In this document: positions 36,345 to 49,302 of the stretch, one piece after another | Layout of the letters: every line of letters begins with the position of its first letter | How positions within the stretch are numbered: position 1 is the stretch's first letter | Notes under the pieces: model-generated | The model's database searches: none | The model's input: the letters and a program-made list of their open reading frames with translations, nothing else | What the model was told of the DNA's origin: nothing | Position numbers and translations under genes: made by a program | From: Streptomyces albus subsp. albus | GTDB lineage: Bacteria > Actinomycetota > Actinomycetes > Streptomycetales > Streptomycetaceae | Reading direction: 5' to 3' | DNA length: 64,000 bases | NCBI RefSeq assembly: GCF_000725885.1 | Contig: NZ_JODR01000008.1 | Coordinates: 124,001 to 188,000 of the forward strand

Positions 36345-37388
36345 ATGGCTAAGCGCAGCTCTTCGACCGGTTCCCCCTCCTCCGCCCGCTCCAACCCCGC
36401 CGCGGCCTTCCGCGGCCGTGACATCGGCATAGATCTCGGTACGGCCAACACCCTGGTGTACGAGCGGGGACGCGGCGTGGTCCTCGACGAGCCCTCCGTC
36501 GTGGCGATCGACACGAACACCGGCAAGGTGCTGGCCGTCGGTACGGAGGCCCGGCAGGCGGTCGGCCGTACCCCCGGCTCGATCACCGCCACCCGCCCGC
36601 TCAAGGGCGGGGTGATCACCGACTTCGAGGCCACCGAGGGCATGCTGCGGCACTTCATCCGGGCCGCCCGCGGCGGCCGGGGCAGGTCGCCCCGCGTCGT
36701 GGTGTGCGTGCCCAGCGGTGTGACGGGAGTCGAGCGGCGGGCGGTGCTGCAGACCGCCAGCAGGGCCGGGGCCCGCTCGGTGCGGCTGATCGAGGAACCG
36801 ATAGCTGCGGCCATCGGCGCGGGACTGCCCGTGCACGAGGCGCGCGGCTCGATGGTGGTGGACATCGGCGGCGGCAGCACGGAGATCGCCATCATCTCGC
36901 TGGGCGGCATGGTCGTCTCCCGCTCGGCGCGGGTCGCGGGCGACGCGATGGACGCGGCCATCGCCGCCTACGTGGAGCGCGAGTTCGCCATCGCCGTCGG
37001 GGAGCGCACCGCCGAGGAGATCAAGACGGCCTACGGCACCGCCGACTACATCCCCGTGCGCGGCAGGGACAAGACCACGGGCATGCCGAAGGTCGTGCAG
37101 CTGGTGCCCGAGGAGATCGCCGAGGCGCTGGAGCGTCCGGTGCGCGCGGTGGTGGGCGCGGTCCAGGCGGCGTTCGAGGAGTGCCCGCCGGAGCTGTACG
37201 GCGACATCATGGAGCGCGGCATCGTGCTGACCGGCGGCGGCGCCCTGCTGCACGGCCTGGACGAGCGGCTGCGCGACGAGACGGGGATGCCGGTGACCAT
37301 CGCGGACGAGCCCCTCGGATGCGTGGCGCTGGGCACGGGCCGGTGCCTGGAGGAGTACGAGAAGCTGGAGTCGGTCTTCGCCGCCTAG
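36345..37388 (+). CDS. MreB/Mbl-like actin homologue
   Basis: A 347-residue actin-like protein. Phosphate loop 1 is IGIDLGTANTLVY, phosphate loop 2 VVDIGGGSTEIAII, and the adenosine motif IVLTGGGALLHGLDERL; MRHFIR-type and RLIEEPIAAAIGAGL segments fit MreB. MreCD, PBP2 and RodA genes, which accompany true mreB, are absent, so it is more like the separate Mbl-type copy that in Streptomyces helps build the spore wall. The first 24 residues are a Ser/Arg-rich extension. ATG 36345 has only a weak GCGAG ahead. Confidence 0.9.
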   Translation: MAKRSSSTGSPSSARSNPAAAFRGRDIGIDLGTANTLVYERGRGVVLDEPSVVAIDTNTGKVLAVGTEARQAVGRTPGSITATRPLKGGVITDFEATEGMLRHFIRAARGGRGRSPRVVVCVPSGVTGVERRAVLQTASRAGARSVRLIEEPIAAAIGAGLPVHEARGSMVVDIGGGSTEIAIISLGGMVVSRSARVAGDAMDAAIAAYVEREFAIAVGERTAEEIKTAYGTADYIPVRGRDKTTGMPKVVQLVPEEIAEALERPVRAVVGAVQAAFEECPPELYGDIMERGIVLTGGGALLHGLDERLRDETGMPVTIADEPLGCVALGTGRCLEEYEKLESVFAA

Positions 37389-37406
37389 CGGCCCGGGCGC
37401 GGCCGG

Positions 37407-37440
37407 CCGGGCACGCCGGTGACCGGCACCCCGTGCCCGG
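37407..37440 (+). terminator. Hairpin after the MreB-like gene
   Basis: CCGGGCACG (37407-37415) pairs perfectly with CGTGCCCGG (37432-37440), 19 bp after the stop. Confidence 0.65.
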
Positions 37441-37479
37441 TGCCGTCCCGGCCCGGGGCGGTGCGGGATCATGGGGAGC

Positions 37480-38169
37480 ATGGCAACACATGTGATCACA
37501 GGCGCCGGATCCGGCATCGGAGCCGAGGTGGCGCGGCGCCTCCTGGAGCGGGGCGACACCCTCTACCTGGTCGCGCGGGACGCCGGGCGGGCCGCTCAGC
37601 TCGCCGAGCGGTTCCCCGGCGCGCACACGCTGGTCGGCGACCTGGGCGAGCCCGCACGGCTGTCCTGGGCGTTCGAGCACCAGACGCTCCCCGACGAGGT
37701 GGACAGCCTCCTGCACATCGCGGGCGTCGTCGAACTCGGCACCATCGGCGACCTCACCCCGAAGCTGTGGAACGCCACCCTGGCCGCCAACCTGGTGGCG
37801 CCCGCCGAGCTGACCCGCCTCCTGCTGCCGCAGCTGCGGCGCTCCCGCGGGCACGTCGTCTTCGTCAACTCGGGCGCCGGGCTGCGCGCCAACCCGGAGT
37901 GGGGCGCGTACGCCGCCAGCAAGCACGGCCTCAAGGCGCTGGCCGACGCGCTGCGCGGCGAGGAGGCGGACAACGGGGTGCGGGTCACCTCCGTCTACCC
38001 GGGGCGGACGGCCACCCCCATGCAGGAGAAGGTCCACCGCCAGGAGGGCAAGGAGTACGAGCCCGGCAAGTGGATCCCGGTCGAGGCGGTGGCCACCACC
38101 GTGCTGACGGCCCTCGACCTGCCGAGGGGCGCCGAGGTCACCGACCTGACGGTGCGGCCCGGGGGCTGA
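37480..38169 (+). CDS. Short-chain dehydrogenase/reductase
   Basis: A 229-residue SDR with the cofactor motif TGAGSGIG at about 7-14, LLHIAGVVELG (the NNAG-like strand), the catalytic Ser in FVNSGAG, and YAASKHG giving Tyr and Lys. Arg residues after the second strand (VARDAGR) suggest NADP. Substrate unknown. Of ATG 37471 and ATG 37480 I prefer the second, after GGGGAGC. It ends 4 bp before the MetE-like gene, which may be co-expressed. Confidence 0.9.
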   Translation: MATHVITGAGSGIGAEVARRLLERGDTLYLVARDAGRAAQLAERFPGAHTLVGDLGEPARLSWAFEHQTLPDEVDSLLHIAGVVELGTIGDLTPKLWNATLAANLVAPAELTRLLLPQLRRSRGHVVFVNSGAGLRANPEWGAYAASKHGLKALADALRGEEADNGVRVTSVYPGRTATPMQEKVHRQEGKEYEPGKWIPVEAVATTVLTALDLPRGAEVTDLTVRPGG

Positions 38170-38173
38170 CGCG

Positions 38174-41442
<3,269 letters not shown>

Positions 41443-41531
41443 CGCGGAGCCGGTCACGGACGGCGAGTCCGGGGCGAACCCCCAACAGGCCCGCGACCGG
41501 CCGCCGTTCACGCACAGGCCACATCCAGCCA

Positions 41532-41560
41532 CCCGGACCCCCTCCCTCACGGGGTCCGGG
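41532..41560 (+). terminator. Hairpin after ligA
   Basis: CCCGGACCCC (41532-41541) pairs perfectly with GGGGTCCGGG (41551-41560), 90 bp after the ligA stop. Confidence 0.7.
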
Positions 41561-41737
41561 CGGCCGGACCTCCCCTCCCACCGGCCCCGCCCGGACCGGC
41601 AGTTGGGGTCGAGTGGCACAGACGCATTCAGGCAACCACGGCCGATCGCTGCCCCTCTTCCCAGGCGGCGGCCTACTGTTGACATAGACGCCTGTCGTGG
41701 CGAGGGGCAGGCGTGGACGGCTGCGAGAGGGACCAGG

Positions 41738-43975
41738 ATGCTGGATTTCTCCGGGGGATCCGGGCCCCCGTTCTCCCACCTGCCCTCGGACGGCAACCGG
41801 GGCAGGTCGGCACGGAAGAGCGGGGCGGACAAAACGGCGGGCCGGGCCCGCACACCGCTCGGCGGCGCCGGGCCCGAACCCGGCACGCCGCCGGGCGCAC
41901 CCGGCAGCGCCCCACAGGGCGGCGGCCGGAGTGACGATCCGCACTGGCTCCAGCGGCTGATCGCGCCACGGCCGCCGATGCTGCCCGCACTCGTCCTGAC
42001 CGTCGCCGCCCTGGCACTGGCCGGCGGTGTGGCACGGCTCCTGTGGGAAGGGCACGCCCTCTTCCCCGGAGGCGCCGTCGGCTGGGCGTTCGCGGTGCTC
42101 ACCGGGTGCGTCGTCGCCCACCTCGTCACCATGAGCCGGGACAGGTGGTGGGGCGGCACCGGATCGGGACCCGCGCTCACCCTCGCGATCCTGCTCCTGC
42201 ACGGCTGGGTGCCGGCCCTGCTCGTCTCCCTCGCCGTCGTCGTCCTGGTCGGAGCCGCACGCCGCCACAAATGGCGCCAGGCCCTCGTGCACGGCGCCAT
42301 CGACATCCTGGGCATCGGCGCCGCCAGCCTCTCCCTCTCCCTGTGCGGTGTCTGCCCCTACGTCGAGCAGCCGTGGCGCACCGACGACTGGGACCTGGCG
42401 GCCCTCGGCGAGATCCCCCTGGTGACCGCCGTCTACCTGGCGGTGACCCGCGCACTCCAGTGGTACTGCTTCGCCCCGCGCACCCGCTCCCTGCCCTCCG
42501 TGCTGCGCACCGCCCTGGTGCGGCAAGGACTGGTCGCCGTCGCCCTGCTGGGCATCGCCCCCCTGATCGTGGCGGTCGCCGACCACACGCCGTTGCTGCT
42601 GCCGCTGTTCGCCGTCCCGCTGATCGCGCTCGACTCCACCTTGCGCATCGCCCGCGCCCGCGCCGAGGAACAGCTGCGCGACCCGCTCACCGGGCTGCCC
42701 AACCGGCTGTGGCTGCTGGAGCGTACCTGGGCCGCGCTGGACGAGGCCGAACGCACCGGGACCCGCTCCGCGCTCGTCCTCATCGACCTCGACCGCTTCC
42801 GTTCCGTCAACGACACCCTCGGCCACCTGGCCGGCGACCGGCTGCTCCTCCAGATCGCGGACCGGCTCCGCGCCGCGCTGCCCCGCGGCGCCGAGGCCGC
42901 CCGGCTCGGCGGTGACGAATTCGCCGTCCTGCTGCCCGTCGCCGACTCCACCACCAGCGCCCAGCGCGTCGCCCGCGGTCTCGTCTCCGCCCTCAGCTCG
43001 CCCCTCGACCTCGACGGCCTCACCCTCGTCCTCGAAGCCAGCGCCGGCGTCGCCGTCTACCCCGAACACGCCACCGAGGCCGAAGGGCTCCTGCGCCGCG
43101 CCGACGTGGCCATGTACGAGGCCAAGCGCGACCGCACCGCCGTCGAGGTCTACGAGGCCACCCGCGACGGCAACACCCCCGACCGGCTCGGCCTCCTCGC
43201 CGACCTGCGGCGCGCGCTCGACGCCGGCGAGGTCGAACTCCACTACCAGCCCAAGGTCGGCTTCGACGGCACCGTCTCCGGGCTCGAAGCGCTCGTCCGC
43301 TGGGTCCACCCCGAACGCGGCCGGGTCCCCCCGGACGAGTTCATCGCCATCGCCGAGACGTCCGGCCTCATGCCCCGGCTCACCGAGTACGTCCTGGAGA
43401 CGGCGCTGGCCCAGGTCGCGCTGTGGCGTGCCGCCGGCCTCACCGTGCCGGTCGCCGTCAACGTCTCCCCGCGCGACGTCCACTCACCGGGCTTCGCCGG
43501 CGCCGTCGCCGCACGGCTGGCCCGCCACGGGGTGCCGCCCGGGGCGCTCCAGTTGGAGATCACCGAACACGTGCTGCTGGAGGACCCGCAGCAGGCCGCC
43601 GACACCCTCGCCGGGCTCACCGGGCACGGCGTGAAGATGTCCCTGGACGATTTCGGCACCGGGTACTCCTCCCTCGTCCACCTGCGCCGGCTGCCGGTCA
43701 GCGAACTCAAGATCGACCGCTCGTTCGTGGCGCGGCTCGCCGTGGACACCGAGGACGCGGAGATCGTCCGCTGCACCGTCGATCTCGCGCACTCGCTCGG
43801 TCTGCTGGTGGTGGCCGAAGGGGTGGAGGACGACGAGACCTGGGAGCGGCTGCGGGACCTGGGCTGTGACGCGGTCCAGGGCTGGCTGGTGGCCGCGGCG
43901 ATGCCGCCCGGTGAGACCACCGCGTGGCTGAGGGCCCGCGAGGTCCCCGCCCCCTTACCGACCAGCACCTCGTGA
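41738..43975 (+). CDS. Membrane GGDEF-EAL protein (cyclic di-GMP turnover)
   Basis: A 745-residue protein. After a disordered N terminus (about 1-65) come six to eight membrane helices (about 80-305) of a MASE-like sensor, then a GGDEF domain with [12 protein letters not shown] intact (near 391) and an EAL domain with LEALVRW (near 516), [31 protein letters not shown] and AEGVED. Both active sites look complete, so it could make and break cyclic di-GMP. The inhibitory-site RxxD before GGDEF reads RGAE, so product inhibition may be weak. It is followed by a terminator and gatCAB. Streptomyces uses c-di-GMP to hold BldD and delay sporulation. Confidence 0.93.
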   Translation: MLDFSGGSGPPFSHLPSDGNRGRSARKSGADKTAGRARTPLGGAGPEPGTPPGAPGSAPQGGGRSDDPHWLQRLIAPRPPMLPALVLTVAALALAGGVARLLWEGHALFPGGAVGWAFAVLTGCVVAHLVTMSRDRWWGGTGSGPALTLAILLLHGWVPALLVSLAVVVLVGAARRHKWRQALVHGAIDILGIGAASLSLSLCGVCPYVEQPWRTDDWDLAALGEIPLVTAVYLAVTRALQWYCFAPRTRSLPSVLRTALVRQGLVAVALLGIAPLIVAVADHTPLLLPLFAVPLIALDSTLRIARARAEEQLRDPLTGLPNRLWLLERTWAALDEAERTGTRSALVLIDLDRFRSVNDTLGHLAGDRLLLQIADRLRAALPRGAEAARLGGDEFAVLLPVADSTTSAQRVARGLVSALSSPLDLDGLTLVLEASAGVAVYPEHATEAEGLLRRADVAMYEAKRDRTAVEVYEATRDGNTPDRLGLLADLRRALDAGEVELHYQPKVGFDGTVSGLEALVRWVHPERGRVPPDEFIAIAETSGLMPRLTEYVLETALAQVALWRAAGLTVPVAVNVSPRDVHSPGFAGAVAARLARHGVPPGALQLEITEHVLLEDPQQAADTLAGLTGHGVKMSLDDFGTGYSSLVHLRRLPVSELKIDRSFVARLAVDTEDAEIVRCTVDLAHSLGLLVVAEGVEDDETWERLRDLGCDAVQGWLVAAAMPPGETTAWLRAREVPAPLPTSTS

Positions 43976-44065
43976 GGGTGCCGGCGTCCACGGCGGCCGG
44001 CAGCCGGGCCCCTGCCGCAAGGGCGCCGGGGGCCTGAGACCCGCCTGGCGGGGAAGCGGACAAGG

Positions 44066-44093
44066 ACTGGTGCCCCGGTCATGGGGCACCAGT
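44066..44093 (+). terminator. Terminator after the GGDEF-EAL gene
   Basis: ACTGGTGCCCC (44066-44076) and GGGGCACCAGT (44083-44093) form a perfect 11-bp stem with a 6-nt loop. Confidence 0.8.
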
Positions 44094-44177
44094 GGTGGAG
44101 TGTTTCGTCCGCACCGGTGCGGGCCCCATAGGATTGGGGCGGACAATCCGACACTCACCCATCAAGAGGACCGCTGC

Positions 44178-44477
44178 ATGCCTGGCATCTCACGCGAGGA
44201 GGTCGCCCACCTCGCGAAGCTGGCGCGCCTGGAGCTGAAAGACGAAGAGCTCGACCACTTCGCCACTCAGCTGGACGACATCATCGGCGCGGTCGCCGCC
44301 GTCTCCGATGTCGCCGACGAGGACGTCCCGCCGACCTCCCACCCGCTGCCGCTCACCAACGTCATGCGACAGGACGAGGTCACCGAGTCGCTGACCCCCC
44401 AGCAGGCGCTCTCGGGCGCGCCGGCGCAGGAGCAGCAGCGTTTCAAGGTGCCGCAGATCCTGGGAGAGGAGTCGTGA
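44178..44477 (+). CDS. gatC: Glu-tRNA(Gln)/Asp-tRNA(Asn) amidotransferase subunit C
   Basis: A 99-residue GatC. Starting [20 protein letters not shown], it has the usual helical N terminus and the belt segment [25 protein letters not shown] that wraps around GatA. It stabilises the GatA-GatB complex. ATG 44178 follows AGAGGACCGCTGC. Its stop overlaps the gatA start by 4 bp (GTGA), so the two are translationally coupled. Confidence 0.96.
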   Translation: MPGISREEVAHLAKLARLELKDEELDHFATQLDDIIGAVAAVSDVADEDVPPTSHPLPLTNVMRQDEVTESLTPQQALSGAPAQEQQRFKVPQILGEES

Positions 44478-45979
44478 CCGGGATGTCCGGCGAACTGATC
44501 AAGCTGACCGCCGCCGAGCTGGCGGCGAAGATCGCGAGCGGTGAGGTCACCGCCGTGGAGGCGACCGAGGCGCATCTGGCCCGGATCGCCGCGGTGGACG
44601 AGAAGGTCAACGCCTTCCTGCACGTGGACCGCGAGGGCGCGCTGGCCCAGGCGCGCGAGGTGGACGCCAAGCGGGAGCGCGGTGAGAAGCTGGGCCCGCT
44701 GGCCGGTGTCCCGCTCGCGCTGAAGGACCTGTTCACCACGGAGGGGGTGCCGACCACCGCGGGCTCCAAGATGCTTGAGGGCTGGATCCCGCCGTACGAC
44801 GCGACGGTCACCAAGCGGCTGAAGGACGCGGACGTCGTCATCCTCGGCAAGACCAACATGGACGAGTTCGCCATGGGGTCCTCCACCGAGAACAGCGCCT
44901 ACGGCCCGACGGCGAACCCGTGGGACCTCACCCGTATCCCGGGCGGTTCCGGCGGCGGCTCGTCCGCCTCGCTCGCGGCCTTCATGGCGCCGCTGGCCAT
45001 CGGCACGGACACCGGTGGTTCGATCCGCCAGCCCGCGGCCGTGACCGGCACGGTCGGCGTGAAGCCGACCTACGGCGGCGTCTCCCGCTACGGCATGATC
45101 GCCTTCTCCTCCTCCCTGGACCAGGGCGGCCCGTGCGCCCGCACGGTGCTGGACGCGGCGCTGCTGCACAGCGTGATCGCGGGGCACGACGAGAAGGACT
45201 CGACGTCCATCGCGCAGCCGGTGCCGGACGTGGTGGCCGCCGCGCGCAACGGCGACGTCAAGGGCATGCGCGTCGGCGTCGTCAAGGAGTTCCGCGGCGA
45301 GGGCTACCAGGCCGGTGTGATGCAGCGCTTCGACGAGTCCGTCGAGCTGCTGCGCGAGCTGGGCGCCGAGGTGGTGGAGCTGTCCTGCCCGTCGTTCACC
45401 AAGGCGCTGGCGGCCTACTACCTGATCGCGCCCTCGGAGTGCTCCTCGAACCTGGCCCGGTTCGACGCGATGCGTTACGGCCTGCGCGTCGGGGACGACG
45501 GCAGCCACTCGGCCGAGGAGGTCACGGCGCTCACCCGCGAGGCCGGGTTCGGCCCCGAGGTCAAGCGCCGTGTGATGCTCGGTACGTACGCGCTCAGCTC
45601 CGGCTACTACGACGCCTACTACGGTTCGGCGCAGAAGGTCCGTACGCTGATCACCCGGGACTTCGAGAAGGCTTTCGAGCAGGTCGACGTGGTGGTCTCG
45701 CCGACGACGCCCACGACCGCGTTCCCGATCGGGGAGCGGGTGGACGACCCGATGGCGATGTACCTCGCCGACCTGTGCACCATCCCGTCCAACCTGGCGG
45801 GCAACGCCGCCATGTCGATCCCGTGCGGTCTCGCACCGGAGGACGGGCTCCCGGTGGGGCTCCAGATCGTCGCTCCCGCCATGGCCGATGACAGGCTCTA
45901 CCGTGTCGGTGCGGCCGTCGAGGCCGCCTTCCAGGCACGTTGGGGTCACCCGCTGCTAGAGGAGGCACCGTCGCTGTGA
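44474..45979 (+). CDS. gatA: Glu-tRNA(Gln)/Asp-tRNA(Asn) amidotransferase subunit A
   Basis: A 501-residue amidase-signature enzyme that frees ammonia from glutamine for the transamidation of misacylated tRNA. The catalytic triad is present: Lys in [18 protein letters not shown], cis-Ser in [12 protein letters not shown] and the nucleophile Ser in that block; [15 protein letters not shown] is the glycine-serine signature. GTG 44474 lies after GGAGAGGAGTC; ATG 44483 is a minor alternative. Part of the gatC-gatA-small ORF-gatB operon. Confidence 0.97.
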   Translation: MTGMSGELIKLTAAELAAKIASGEVTAVEATEAHLARIAAVDEKVNAFLHVDREGALAQAREVDAKRERGEKLGPLAGVPLALKDLFTTEGVPTTAGSKMLEGWIPPYDATVTKRLKDADVVILGKTNMDEFAMGSSTENSAYGPTANPWDLTRIPGGSGGGSSASLAAFMAPLAIGTDTGGSIRQPAAVTGTVGVKPTYGGVSRYGMIAFSSSLDQGGPCARTVLDAALLHSVIAGHDEKDSTSIAQPVPDVVAAARNGDVKGMRVGVVKEFRGEGYQAGVMQRFDESVELLRELGAEVVELSCPSFTKALAAYYLIAPSECSSNLARFDAMRYGLRVGDDGSHSAEEVTALTREAGFGPEVKRRVMLGTYALSSGYYDAYYGSAQKVRTLITRDFEKAFEQVDVVVSPTTPTTAFPIGERVDDPMAMYLADLCTIPSNLAGNAAMSIPCGLAPEDGLPVGLQIVAPAMADDRLYRVGAAVEAAFQARWGHPLLEEAPSL

Positions 45980-46218
45980 GTTCCAAGCTGGAGAAGGCCA
46001 AGGGATTCAAGAAGTCCAGGACCGGTCTGTACTTCTCGATCGCCACGTCGCTGATCGGTGTCCCGGGCACGATCAAGCGTGCCAAGGAGGCCAAGAAGGA
46101 AGGGGACACGCTGCAGCTGATCGATGTGGCGGTCTCCGCCGCCGGCATCGTCACGGGCGTCGTCCTGCTCGTGCGTGAGCTGCGGCGTCTGGACGTCGAC
46201 GACATCCTCGACGACTGA
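45976..46218 (+). CDS. Small membrane protein between gatA and gatB
   Basis: An 80-residue protein that I cannot assign. A Lys-rich head ([16 protein letters not shown]) precedes a short hydrophobic stretch ([14 protein letters not shown]), a charged loop ([12 protein letters not shown]) and a membrane helix ([19 protein letters not shown]), ending in acidic [11 protein letters not shown] 45976 overlaps the gatA stop by 4 bp and follows GGAGGCACCG, so it is coupled to gatA. The operon position suggests constant expression, though not necessarily a role in tRNA amidation. Confidence 0.82.
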   Translation: MSSKLEKAKGFKKSRTGLYFSIATSLIGVPGTIKRAKEAKKEGDTLQLIDVAVSAAGIVTGVVLLVRELRRLDVDDILDD

Positions 46219-46242
46219 GCGGGAGAGAAAGGTACGTTTTCC

Positions 46243-47751
46243 GTGACCGTCACCGAACTGGTGTCGTACGACGAGGCGCTGGCCTCCTACGACCCCGTCA
46301 TGGGCCTGGAGGTCCACGTCGAGCTCGGCACCAGGACCAAGATGTTCTGCGGCTGCTCGACCGAGCTGGGCGCCGAGGCCAACAGCCAGGTCTGCCCGAC
46401 CTGCCTGGGCCTGCCCGGCGCGCTGCCCGTGGTCAACAAGGCGGGCGTGGAGTCCGCCATCCGTATCGGCCTGGCGCTCAACTGCTCCATCGCCGACTGG
46501 TGCCGCTTCGCCCGGAAGAACTACTTCTATCCGGACATGCCGAAGAACTTCCAGACCTCCCAGTACGACGAGCCGATCGCCTTCGACGGCTATCTGGACG
46601 TCCAGCTGGAGGACGGCGAGGTCTTCCGCGTGGAGATCGAGCGCGCCCACATGGAGGAGGACACGGGCAAGTCCACCCACGTGGGCGGGGCCACCGGCCG
46701 CATCCACGGTGCCTCGCACTCGCTGCTGGACTACAACCGTGCGGGCATCCCGCTCATCGAGATCGTCACCAAGCCCATCGTGGGCGCCGGTGAGCGCGCC
46801 CCCGAGGTCGCCAAGGCGTACGTGGCCGAGCTGCGTGAGCTGATCAAGGCGCTGGGCGTCTCCGAGGCCCGGATGGAGATGGGCCAGATGCGCTGCGACG
46901 TCAACCTGTCGCTGCGTCCGAAGGGCACCGAGAAGTTCGGCACCCGCAGCGAGACGAAGAACGTCAACTCGCTGCGGAGCGTGGAGCGGGCGGCCCGGTT
47001 CGAGATCCAGCGGCACGCCGCGGTGCTCTCGTCGGGCGGCACGATCATCCAGGAGACGCGCCACTTCCACGAGGACACCGGCTCGACCACCTCCGGCCGC
47101 GTCAAGGAGGAGGCCGAGGACTACCGCTACTTCCCGGAGCCCGACCTGGTGCCGGTCGCCCCCTCCCGGGAGTGGGTGGAGGAGCTGCGGGCCACCCTGC
47201 CGGAGCTGCCCCGGGTACGCCGGATGCGGCTGCGCGAGGAGTGGGGCATCTCCGCGCACGAGATGCAGTCCGTGCTCAACGCCGGCGCCGTCGACCCGAT
47301 CGTGGCCACCGTGGAGGCCGGCGCCCCCGCCGACCAGGCCCGCAAGTGGTGGATGGGTGAGCTGGCCCGCCGTGCCAACGAGGACGGCGTGGAGCTGACC
47401 GCGCTGGCCATCACCCCCGAGCAGGTCGCCCGGATCTGCGCGCTGGTCGCCGAGGGCTCCCTCAACGACAAGCTGGCCCGGCAGACCATCGAGGGCGTAC
47501 TGGCCGGGGAGGGCACCCCGGACGAGGTCGTCGAGAAGCGCGGCCTCAAGATCGTCTCCGACGAGGGTGCGCTGGGCAAGGCCGTGGACGAGGCCATCGC
47601 CGGCAACCCGGACGTCGCGGAGAAGATCCGCGGCGGCAAGGTGCAGGCTGCCGGCGCCCTGGTCGGCGCCGTCATGAAGGCCACCCGTGGTCAGGCGGAC
47701 GCCGCCCGCGCCCGCCAGATGATCCTGGAGCGGCTGGGCGTCGAGGGCTGA
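46243..47751 (+). CDS. gatB: Glu-tRNA(Gln)/Asp-tRNA(Asn) amidotransferase subunit B
   Basis: A 502-residue GatB, the subunit that binds tRNA, activates the misacylated end with ATP and accepts ammonia. [20 protein letters not shown] and [15 protein letters not shown] provide zinc-binding Cys; [29 protein letters not shown] and [10 protein letters not shown] are family blocks. The C-terminal YqeY-like tail ([20 protein letters not shown]) binds the tRNA elbow. GTG 46243 follows GAGAGAAAGG, 24 bp after the small ORF. Last gene of the operon. Confidence 0.97.
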   Translation: MTVTELVSYDEALASYDPVMGLEVHVELGTRTKMFCGCSTELGAEANSQVCPTCLGLPGALPVVNKAGVESAIRIGLALNCSIADWCRFARKNYFYPDMPKNFQTSQYDEPIAFDGYLDVQLEDGEVFRVEIERAHMEEDTGKSTHVGGATGRIHGASHSLLDYNRAGIPLIEIVTKPIVGAGERAPEVAKAYVAELRELIKALGVSEARMEMGQMRCDVNLSLRPKGTEKFGTRSETKNVNSLRSVERAARFEIQRHAAVLSSGGTIIQETRHFHEDTGSTTSGRVKEEAEDYRYFPEPDLVPVAPSREWVEELRATLPELPRVRRMRLREEWGISAHEMQSVLNAGAVDPIVATVEAGAPADQARKWWMGELARRANEDGVELTALAITPEQVARICALVAEGSLNDKLARQTIEGVLAGEGTPDEVVEKRGLKIVSDEGALGKAVDEAIAGNPDVAEKIRGGKVQAAGALVGAVMKATRGQADAARARQMILERLGVEG

Positions 47752-47768
47752 CGCCGCACGACCCATGA

Positions 47769-47806
47769 CGAACGCCCCCGGTGGAGGTCCCCACCGGGGG
47801 CGTTCG
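47769..47806 (+). terminator. Strong terminator of the gat operon
   Basis: CGAACGCCCCCGGTGG (47769-47784) and CCACCGGGGGCGTTCG (47791-47806) form a perfect 16-bp stem with a 6-nt loop, 17 bp after gatB. It can also serve the convergent MBL-fold gene. Confidence 0.9.
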
Positions 47807-47826
47807 CCGTCGCACCGGCCGGCCCG

Positions 47827-48804
47827 TCAGCCTGCGGAGAACTCCTCGGCGAAGGCCGCCATGTCGGGGATGACATGGGCTATCGGCTGCGGCTCGGTAC
47901 CGTCCAGGTGCCGGTACTCGGTGCCGACGGTCACCACCAGCCGCTCCACCAGGCCAAGTTCCGGCCACTCGTTCTCCCGCGCCAGGGTGCGGGCCGCCTC
48001 CAGCGCGGGCAGCCCCTGGGCATGCAGGGCGTGCGTCCGCTCGCGTACGCGGCTGAGGTAGCCGATGTGGGCGCGCAGCCCGTCCTGGCCGAGCACCGGC
48101 CCGTGACCGGGCACGATGGTGCGCGCACCCGTGGCCAGCACCTGCTCGCAGGCCGCGATGACGTTCTCCAGCGGCCCCGCCCAGTGCACCGCGTGGTCGC
48201 CCGGGCTCTCCGGCGTCGAGGCGAAGACGATGTCACCCGTGAAGACGACACCGTGCTGGGGGAGATGCACGGTCAGATCGCCCGTCGTGTGGGCCGGCGG
48301 CAGACTGGTCAGCAGCACCGGCCGCCCCCCGACCGTCAGCTCCAGGGTGCCCTCGAAAACGGTCGAGGGGTTCCGCACGGTGGTGCGGGACCAGTCGAAG
48401 TGGCCGAAGTGCTCGCCCAGGTACCGGCCCACCTGGGAGCCCGACCCCGCCGTCCCGATCAGCCCCGCCAACTGCTGCGGCGTCGGCTCCAGCTCGATGT
48501 GGTGCCGCGCCTCACGGGTGGCGATCACCTCCGCGTCCGGCACCACGTCGGCGCCCCACAGATGGTCGCCATTGGCGTGCGTGACGACGACGCGGGAGAT
48601 GTCCGCGCCGTCGCCGAGCACCTCGCGTGACGCGGCGAGGAACGTCTCGGCCAGCGGCCGGTCGTACGGGGTGTCGATCCACAGCCCGCCGTCCGCACCG
48701 GCGAGCAGCCCGCAGTTGGCCAGACCCCACCCGCGCCGCGGGGGATTCCACAGGTAGAGGCCGTCGCCGAGATCACGGAGGGAGGAGGGGGAGAGCGTTT
48801 CCAT
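47827..48804 (-). CDS. MBL-fold metallo-hydrolase
   Basis: A 325-residue metallo-beta-lactamase-fold protein. The metal motif is HANGDHLWGAD (H-x-N-x-D-H, so the second His of the usual HxHxDH is Asn), with the later His in LPPAHTTGDLTVHLP, Asp in VFTGDIVFAST and His in VPGHGPV. Asn for His is seen in glyoxalase relatives and some lactamases and may change metal use. Substrate unknown. ATG 48804 lies 7 bp after GATAAT, a leaderless start; in-frame sequence upstream belongs to the neighbouring DUF397 DNA. Confidence 0.88.
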   Translation of the reverse strand: METLSPSSLRDLGDGLYLWNPPRRGWGLANCGLLAGADGGLWIDTPYDRPLAETFLAASREVLGDGADISRVVVTHANGDHLWGADVVPDAEVIATREARHHIELEPTPQQLAGLIGTAGSGSQVGRYLGEHFGHFDWSRTTVRNPSTVFEGTLELTVGGRPVLLTSLPPAHTTGDLTVHLPQHGVVFTGDIVFASTPESPGDHAVHWAGPLENVIAACEQVLATGARTIVPGHGPVLGQDGLRAHIGYLSRVRERTHALHAQGLPALEAARTLARENEWPELGLVERLVVTVGTEYRHLDGTEPQPIAHVIPDMAAFAEEFSAG

Positions 48805-48811
48805 GCGGGCG

Positions 48812-48817
48812 ATTATC
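48812..48817 (-). promoter_or_regulatory. -10 element GATAAT for the MBL-fold gene
   Basis: GATAAT on the minus strand ends 7 bp before ATG 48804, overlapping the stop of the upstream DUF397 gene, which ends at 48813. Confidence 0.6.
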
Positions 48818-49028
48818 CAGTGGCCCCTTCCCGGGGCTTGACGTGGGTGACGAACCGCGCCCACACCTCGCGGGGGAAGACGAGAGTGGGCTGGTGCGCG
48901 TCCCCGCGCTGCTTGGTGTCCCGCACCGGGACGGTGGCGTCGAGGTTGGTGGCGACTTCGACGCACGCCTCCCGGTCGTCGCTGTAGCTGCTGGTGCGCC
49001 AGGCGGGTGCGGGGGTGCGCTGGATCAT
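48813..49028 (-). CDS. DUF397 domain protein (copy 1)
   Basis: A 71-residue DUF397 protein, the small acidic partner found beside WhiJ-type HTH regulators in streptomycetes. AWRTSSYSDDREACVEVA is the family opening and EVATNLDATVPVRDTKQRGD the core, identical to that of the second copy 484 bp away. ATG 49028 follows CAGGAG and overlaps by 4 bp the stop of a tiny frame upstream. DUF397 proteins are thought to antagonise or modulate their HTH neighbour. Confidence 0.88.
   Translation of the reverse strand: MIQRTPAPAWRTSSYSDDREACVEVATNLDATVPVRDTKQRGDAHQPTLVFPREVWARFVTHVKPREGATG
48898..48965. repeat. Near-identical 68-bp segment shared by the two DUF397 genes (copy A)
   Basis: Matches 49382-49449 at 66 of 68 positions; a 23-bp identical block (CCTCGCGGGGGAAGACGAGA...) lies just before each. 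This is a recent duplication or gene conversion. Confidence 0.85.
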
Positions 49029-49153
49029 GAGCGGTACTCCTGGGCTACTCGGTGGGTGAGGGCGAGAGTCGGTCGGTGACAGGGCGTCCGCGAACACTCT
49101 TCGAAGTCCGAGACGTCCTCCGGCTTGCGGGGGAAGTGCCTCCGACCCGGCAT
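49025..49153 (-). CDS. Possible tiny ORF coupled to DUF397 copy 1
   Basis: A 42-codon frame from ATG 49153 (MPGRRHFPRKPEDV...) whose TGA overlaps the DUF397 start as ATGA, the arrangement expected of coupled genes. It has two Cys and a basic tail. I do not recognise it; it may be a decayed remnant from the duplication. The frame also runs open upstream as far as 49519, across the second DUF397 gene. Confidence 0.35.
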   Translation of the reverse strand: MPGRRHFPRKPEDVSDFEECSRTPCHRPTLALTHRVAQEYRS

Positions 49154-49302
49154 GGCCAGCACTATGCCGCGTCTCCGGCGTTTGGTCAGGATGGGGAATG
49201 CGCCGAACTGACGAACTCGCGGCTCGCCGCACGAACAGACGTGGAATGTCTCGCCGACCGCAGCACGGCCCGTCTGCGGCGACCAGCCGCTCAGGGGGCT
49301 GT

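Noticed and set aside
34345..37388. A secondary-metabolite cluster around the methyltransferase
   Set aside because: No synthase, carrier or tailoring genes are present; the two-domain methyltransferase fits betaine synthesis.
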